A DNA stretch of 5,818 nucleotides from Spirochaetales bacterium (GTDB lineage: Bacteria > Spirochaetota > Spirochaetia > SPDA01): the NCBI GenBank assembly GCA_004525155.1, contig SPDA01000153.1, positions 1-5,818 of the forward strand, given 5' to 3'. Made by a program: the position numbers and the translations under genes. Positions 4,596 through 5,818 of the stretch are shown piece after piece. Below the pieces are notes generated by a model, which did no database searches, was not told where the DNA came from, and saw nothing but the letters and a program-made list of their open reading frames with translations. The stretch's first letter is position 1. Each line of letters opens with the position of its first letter.

Positions 4596-5818
4596 ATGAA
4601 AAAATTATTATTGATTTTTGTCGTTATTCTGATAATTGCCGGCTTATCCTTTGCCGGAGGGAAAAAAGAAGCCGCACCCGCTGGAGAAGCTCAAAAGGGA
4701 ACCGCGGAGCCTGCAAAAAAAACCGTCACCCTTACCGTAGCGCTGATGTCAGCTGACATCCCGGAAGCCACCCAGAAATTCCTGGACGCCTTTTCCCAAG
4801 CCTATCCCAACATAAAGGTCGATTATGTGGATGTGGGCAACTCCGTGGAAGAGTACCTACAGCCGAAAGCGGCGGCCGGCGTAATGCCCGACTTTTTCTC
4901 CATCAACGGCGGTTCCTTCGGGGGCGATCTGGTGGATAAGGGAATAATTGCGGACATAAGCGGTACGGACGCGGCAAAAAACACCATTGACTCGGTAAAA
5001 CCGCAATTTACTTCCGCCGGCGGTAAATTGTTCGGTATTGCCGGAGGTGTTTCCTCGTCATTGATCTATTACAACAAGGACCTGTTCGACAAATTAGGTG
5101 TCAAGCCCGCGGAAAACTGGGAAGATTTCCTGGTACTCTGTGAAACCATTAAAAAGGCGGGGTATACACCTCTCATCATAACTCCCGCAGACGGCACTAT
5201 CTCAAATACCGCTTTCAGTCATGGGTTCGCCAACAATGTAGCGCCTAAAGAACCGGACTATGTGAATAAAATCCGCATGGGTACGCTGAATCTAAATACT
5301 CCGGAATTCGCCGAAGTGTATAACATGGTGAAGGTGCTTTATGACAAGGGCTATACACAGGAAGGGGCGCTCAGCACCGAATACCTGACAGGCAACAATA
5401 TGTACGTGCAGGGCAAGGCAGCCATGCATTTCGCCGGGACCTGGCTTGCCGGTACGCTGCTTAATACCGACTTCAATACGGAAGTTTTCATGGCCCCCTG
5501 GAACAAGAAAGGCACCAAAAAGATACCCATAGTCGCTACAGAAACCGGCTGGGGGGTCGCAGAAGGACCGCATAAGGCGGAAGCAATACTGCTGCTTAAC
5601 TGGCTGAACGGTCCCGGATTTACCATGTATCAGAACCCTCGGAAGTGTATACCTCATCTCAAGAAAGTAGAGGGCAACGTAATCCTGGCGCAGGAAATCG
5701 TAGGCTTCCTTGATGAACTTTACAAGTACGACAAAACAGCGGGCCTGTGGTTTGTATATCTTCTCGCGCCGGTAATGCCGTTCACCTACAAGTTCTATCA
5801 GGAATTGCTCCTTGGCGA
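4596..5818 (+). CDS. ABC transporter sugar-binding protein (family 1-like), 3' end outside window
   Basis: Periplasmic receptor that delivers a carbohydrate to an ABC permease of the CUT1 type. 407 codons are visible with no stop before the edge; such proteins are typically 420-450 residues, so little is missing. Residues 1-20 form a signal peptide: MKK, a hydrophobic core LLLIFVVILIIAGL, then SFA before GGKKEAA. There is no lipobox cysteine, so signal peptidase I cleavage after A20 is likely; a Pro/Ala/Gly/Lys/Glu-rich linker follows (22-42). The mature part shows the usual fold landmarks: start of domain I TVTLTVALMS (43-52), LIYYNKDLFDKLGVKPAENW (156-175), and VQGKAAMHFAGTWLAG (271-286), the G-K-A-A-M block common in these proteins. 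ATG 4596 is chosen because AGGAG (4584-4588) stands seven bases upstream and the signal peptide begins there. It is transcribed divergently from the aminotransferase operon and is under the same operator-like box. Permease genes probably follow downstream. Ligand unknown. Confidence 0.93.
   Translation, partial: MKKLLLIFVVILIIAGLSFAGGKKEAAPAGEAQKGTAEPAKKTVTLTVALMSADIPEATQKFLDAFSQAYPNIKVDYVDVGNSVEEYLQPKAAAGVMPDFFSINGGSFGGDLVDKGIIADISGTDAAKNTIDSVKPQFTSAGGKLFGIAGGVSSSLIYYNKDLFDKLGVKPAENWEDFLVLCETIKKAGYTPLIITPADGTISNTAFSHGFANNVAPKEPDYVNKIRMGTLNLNTPEFAEVYNMVKVLYDKGYTQEGALSTEYLTGNNMYVQGKAAMHFAGTWLAGTLLNTDFNTEVFMAPWNKKGTKKIPIVATETGWGVAEGPHKAEAILLLNWLNGPGFTMYQNPRKCIPHLKKVEGNVILAQEIVGFLDELYKYDKTAGLWFVYLLAPVMPFTYKFYQELLLG

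Noticed and set aside
5292..5657. Minus-strand ORFs (121 and 91 codons) within the binding-protein gene
   Set aside because: They are shadows of the plus-strand gene, which has a continuous open frame with binding-protein motifs.

Overview
The window looks like a carbohydrate-uptake and sugar-modification locus from a bacterium, most likely a spirochaete of the Treponema type. That assignment is inferred from the solute-binding protein, whose signal peptide runs straight into FAGGKKEA. I associate this mature N-terminus, without a lipobox cysteine, with treponemal sugar-binding proteins, but no search could be run. Coding regions have moderate GC and the single large intergenic region is very AT-rich.

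Layout: a divergent control region (4303-4595) separates two transcription units. Leftwards, on the minus strand, there is a tightly packed four-gene operon. It comprises a DegT/DnrJ/EryC1/StrS-type PLP aminotransferase (4302-3070), a GntR-headed regulator with a LacI-like sensor domain (3029-2028), a Gfo/Idh/MocA NAD(P)-dependent oxidoreductase (2015-975), and a GNAT acetyltransferase of the Eis/COG4552 type that runs off the left edge (972-1). The intergenic gaps are 40, 12 and 2 bases. Rightwards, on the plus strand, is the start of a family-1-like ABC sugar-binding protein (4596-5818, running off the right edge). Its permease genes are presumably beyond the window.

The control region is well organised. 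Each unit has a good sigma70-type promoter with 17-base spacing. Immediately downstream of each -10 box, over the predicted transcription start, lies a copy of an identical 20-bp box containing the inverted repeat ACCGGTATGTTACCGGT. The two boxes are 157 bp apart, close to 15 helical turns, so both promoters probably share one repressor, possibly with DNA looping. The regulator inside the leftward operon is the obvious candidate, which would make the circuit autoregulated.

Functionally, the window brings together sugar import (binding protein), oxidation of a sugar or cyclitol hydroxyl (Gfo/Idh), exchange between keto and amino groups (aminotransferase) and N-acetyl transfer (GNAT). This suggests an inducible pathway for an amino sugar or aminocyclitol, either catabolic or modifying. 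The substrate cannot be read from the sequence.
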